Shown here: piece after piece, positions 8,250 through 8,630 of the stretch
Position numbering within the stretch: position 1 is the first letter of the stretch
How the letters are laid out: every line of letters starts with the position of its first letter
NCBI GenBank assembly: GCA_023230795.1
Contig: JALNWR010000109.1
Location: 1 to 8,630 of the forward strand
Reading direction: 5' to 3'
DNA: 8,630 nt
Origin: Candidatus Cloacimonadota bacterium
Lineage (GTDB): Bacteria > Cloacimonadota > Cloacimonadia > Cloacimonadales > Cloacimonadaceae
Program-made: the position numbers and the translations under genes
The notes under the pieces: model-generated
Told to the model about the DNA's origin: nothing
Seen by the model: only the letters and a program-made list of their open reading frames with translations
The model's database searches: none

Positions 8250-8310
8250 TGTCAGCTCCGCTCAGGTGGAAGATGATCTGATTACACGAATCTGCCACTC
8301 GCTGCTCCAG

Positions 8311-8402
8311 CCTTGAATTTGATTTTAACTTGGTTTTAACTCGAGCTGACTCGAAGCTTCGAGTAGACTCGAGTTAAAAACGAATTAAAAGCAAGTTCAA
8401 AG
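8311..8402. repeat. 92-bp gap-free imperfect palindrome with 10/11-bp internal phasing
   Basis: The centre lies between 8356 and 8357 in the perfect 14-mer CTCGAAGCTTCGAG. Arms of 46 bp match at 37 positions without any gap. Hexamers ACTCGA at 8339 and 8349 are mirrored by TCGAGT at 8359 and 8369, all exactly 10 bp apart. Outside these are three degenerate 11-bp units per arm: AGTTAAAA at 8372, AATTAAAA at 8383, AGTTCAAA at 8394, mirrored on the left at 8312, 8323 and 8334. The A/T-rich outer units are phased near one helical turn. The element lies 61 bases after the second lipoprotein gene and is not followed by a T-run, so it is not a standard + strand terminator. It could be a cruciform-forming, protein-binding or mobile miniature element. 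Confidence 0.8.
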
Positions 8403-8630
8403 ATAGGGTGGGGGAGCAGGTGTGTTTGATATGAAAGTCTATAAAGAAGCTAATGAGATGCGAGTTTGCAGGCTCTATCCTATAGAAGGTAAATCAAAGT
8501 GATGTTTCTGGCATTCCCCCAAAATATCGAGTCACTCTTTTGATAATGAAATTAATGATAGTATCTTAGCTATCATCTATGCCTATGTATTTCAGTTTAT
8601 ACTTTTGGCAGTTAAGATTCATGATTCCAG
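8403..8630. other. Gene-free right end of window
   Basis: No ORF with a plausible start and ribosome site was found on either strand; the longest + candidate is a 23-codon ORF at 8431. A G-rich patch (GGGTGGGGGAG, 8406-8416) is followed by increasingly A/T-rich sequence toward the edge, suggesting an upstream regulatory region for a gene beyond the window. Confidence 0.5.
8540..8576 (+). promoter_or_regulatory. Tentative promoter with overlapping inverted repeat
   Basis: TTGATA (8540-8545) and TATCTT (8562-8567) are separated by 16 bases and resemble a sigma-70-type -35/-10 pair (5/6 and 4/6 matches). The -10-like box sits in the loop of a perfect 7-bp inverted repeat, ATGATAG (8555-8561) / CTATCAT (8570-8576), which could be an operator. 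The downstream gene would lie outside the window. Promoter rules in this lineage are uncertain. Confidence 0.2.

Noticed and set aside
8311..8402. CRISPR repeat or tRNA-like structure
   Set aside because: There is only one palindrome with no spacer array, and it lacks a cloverleaf and CCA end.
8431..8502. 23-codon ORF (MKVYKEANEM...) with a G-rich patch upstream
   Set aside because: The G-rich patch is about 14 bases from the ATG, too far for a good ribosome site, and the product is short with no recognisable feature. It cannot be told from chance.

Overview
The window most likely comes from an uncultured member of the Fibrobacterota-Chlorobiota-Bacteroidota superphylum or a neighbour, with Candidatus Cloacimonadota the best guess. 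The reasons are a giant mosaic surface protein ending in a FlgD-like / type IX-type sorting domain with the hallmark NYPNPFNPTTTISY motif and a KMLLME end, fibronectin III folds split by inserted modules, repeated carboxypeptidase-regulatory-like domains, and lipoproteins with beta-propeller-like repeats. This placement rests on protein style only; there is no rRNA or marker gene here. All recognisable genes lie on the + strand and base composition looks even throughout.

Positions 2-5917 hold the 3' part of one very long gene whose beginning lies to the left of the window. The visible 1971 residues are built from re-used modules. A CARDB-like domain, a 207-residue module (A) and two carboxypeptidase-regulatory-like domains are followed by a fibronectin III fold split by an insert. 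A second, elaborated round follows: CARDB, A', a HYDIN/ASPM-like Ig domain, a divergent third A-like module, two more regulatory-like domains, and a fibronectin III fold split by a MAM/choice-of-anchor-J-like insert. A fifth regulatory-like domain and the C-terminal sorting domain close the protein. It is presumably an exported, cell-surface or secreted adhesin-like protein.

Positions 5918-6168 are non-coding but highly structured. They hold an AT dinucleotide tract, a small hairpin, a long composite hairpin with a 20-pair outer stem, and a further nested hairpin.

Positions 6169-8249 hold a two-gene unit of translationally coupled lipoproteins (GTGA overlap). They look like distant tandem paralogues with TolB/DPP-like beta-propeller repeats, and both have a candidate lipidation cysteine at residue 20 followed by aspartate. 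Their function is unknown.

Positions 8250-8630 have no convincing gene. They contain a 92-bp gap-free imperfect palindrome with internal 10-bp and 11-bp phasing, the most unusual non-coding feature here, and near the right edge a weak promoter-like pair overlapped by a 7-bp inverted repeat that may belong to a gene outside the window.
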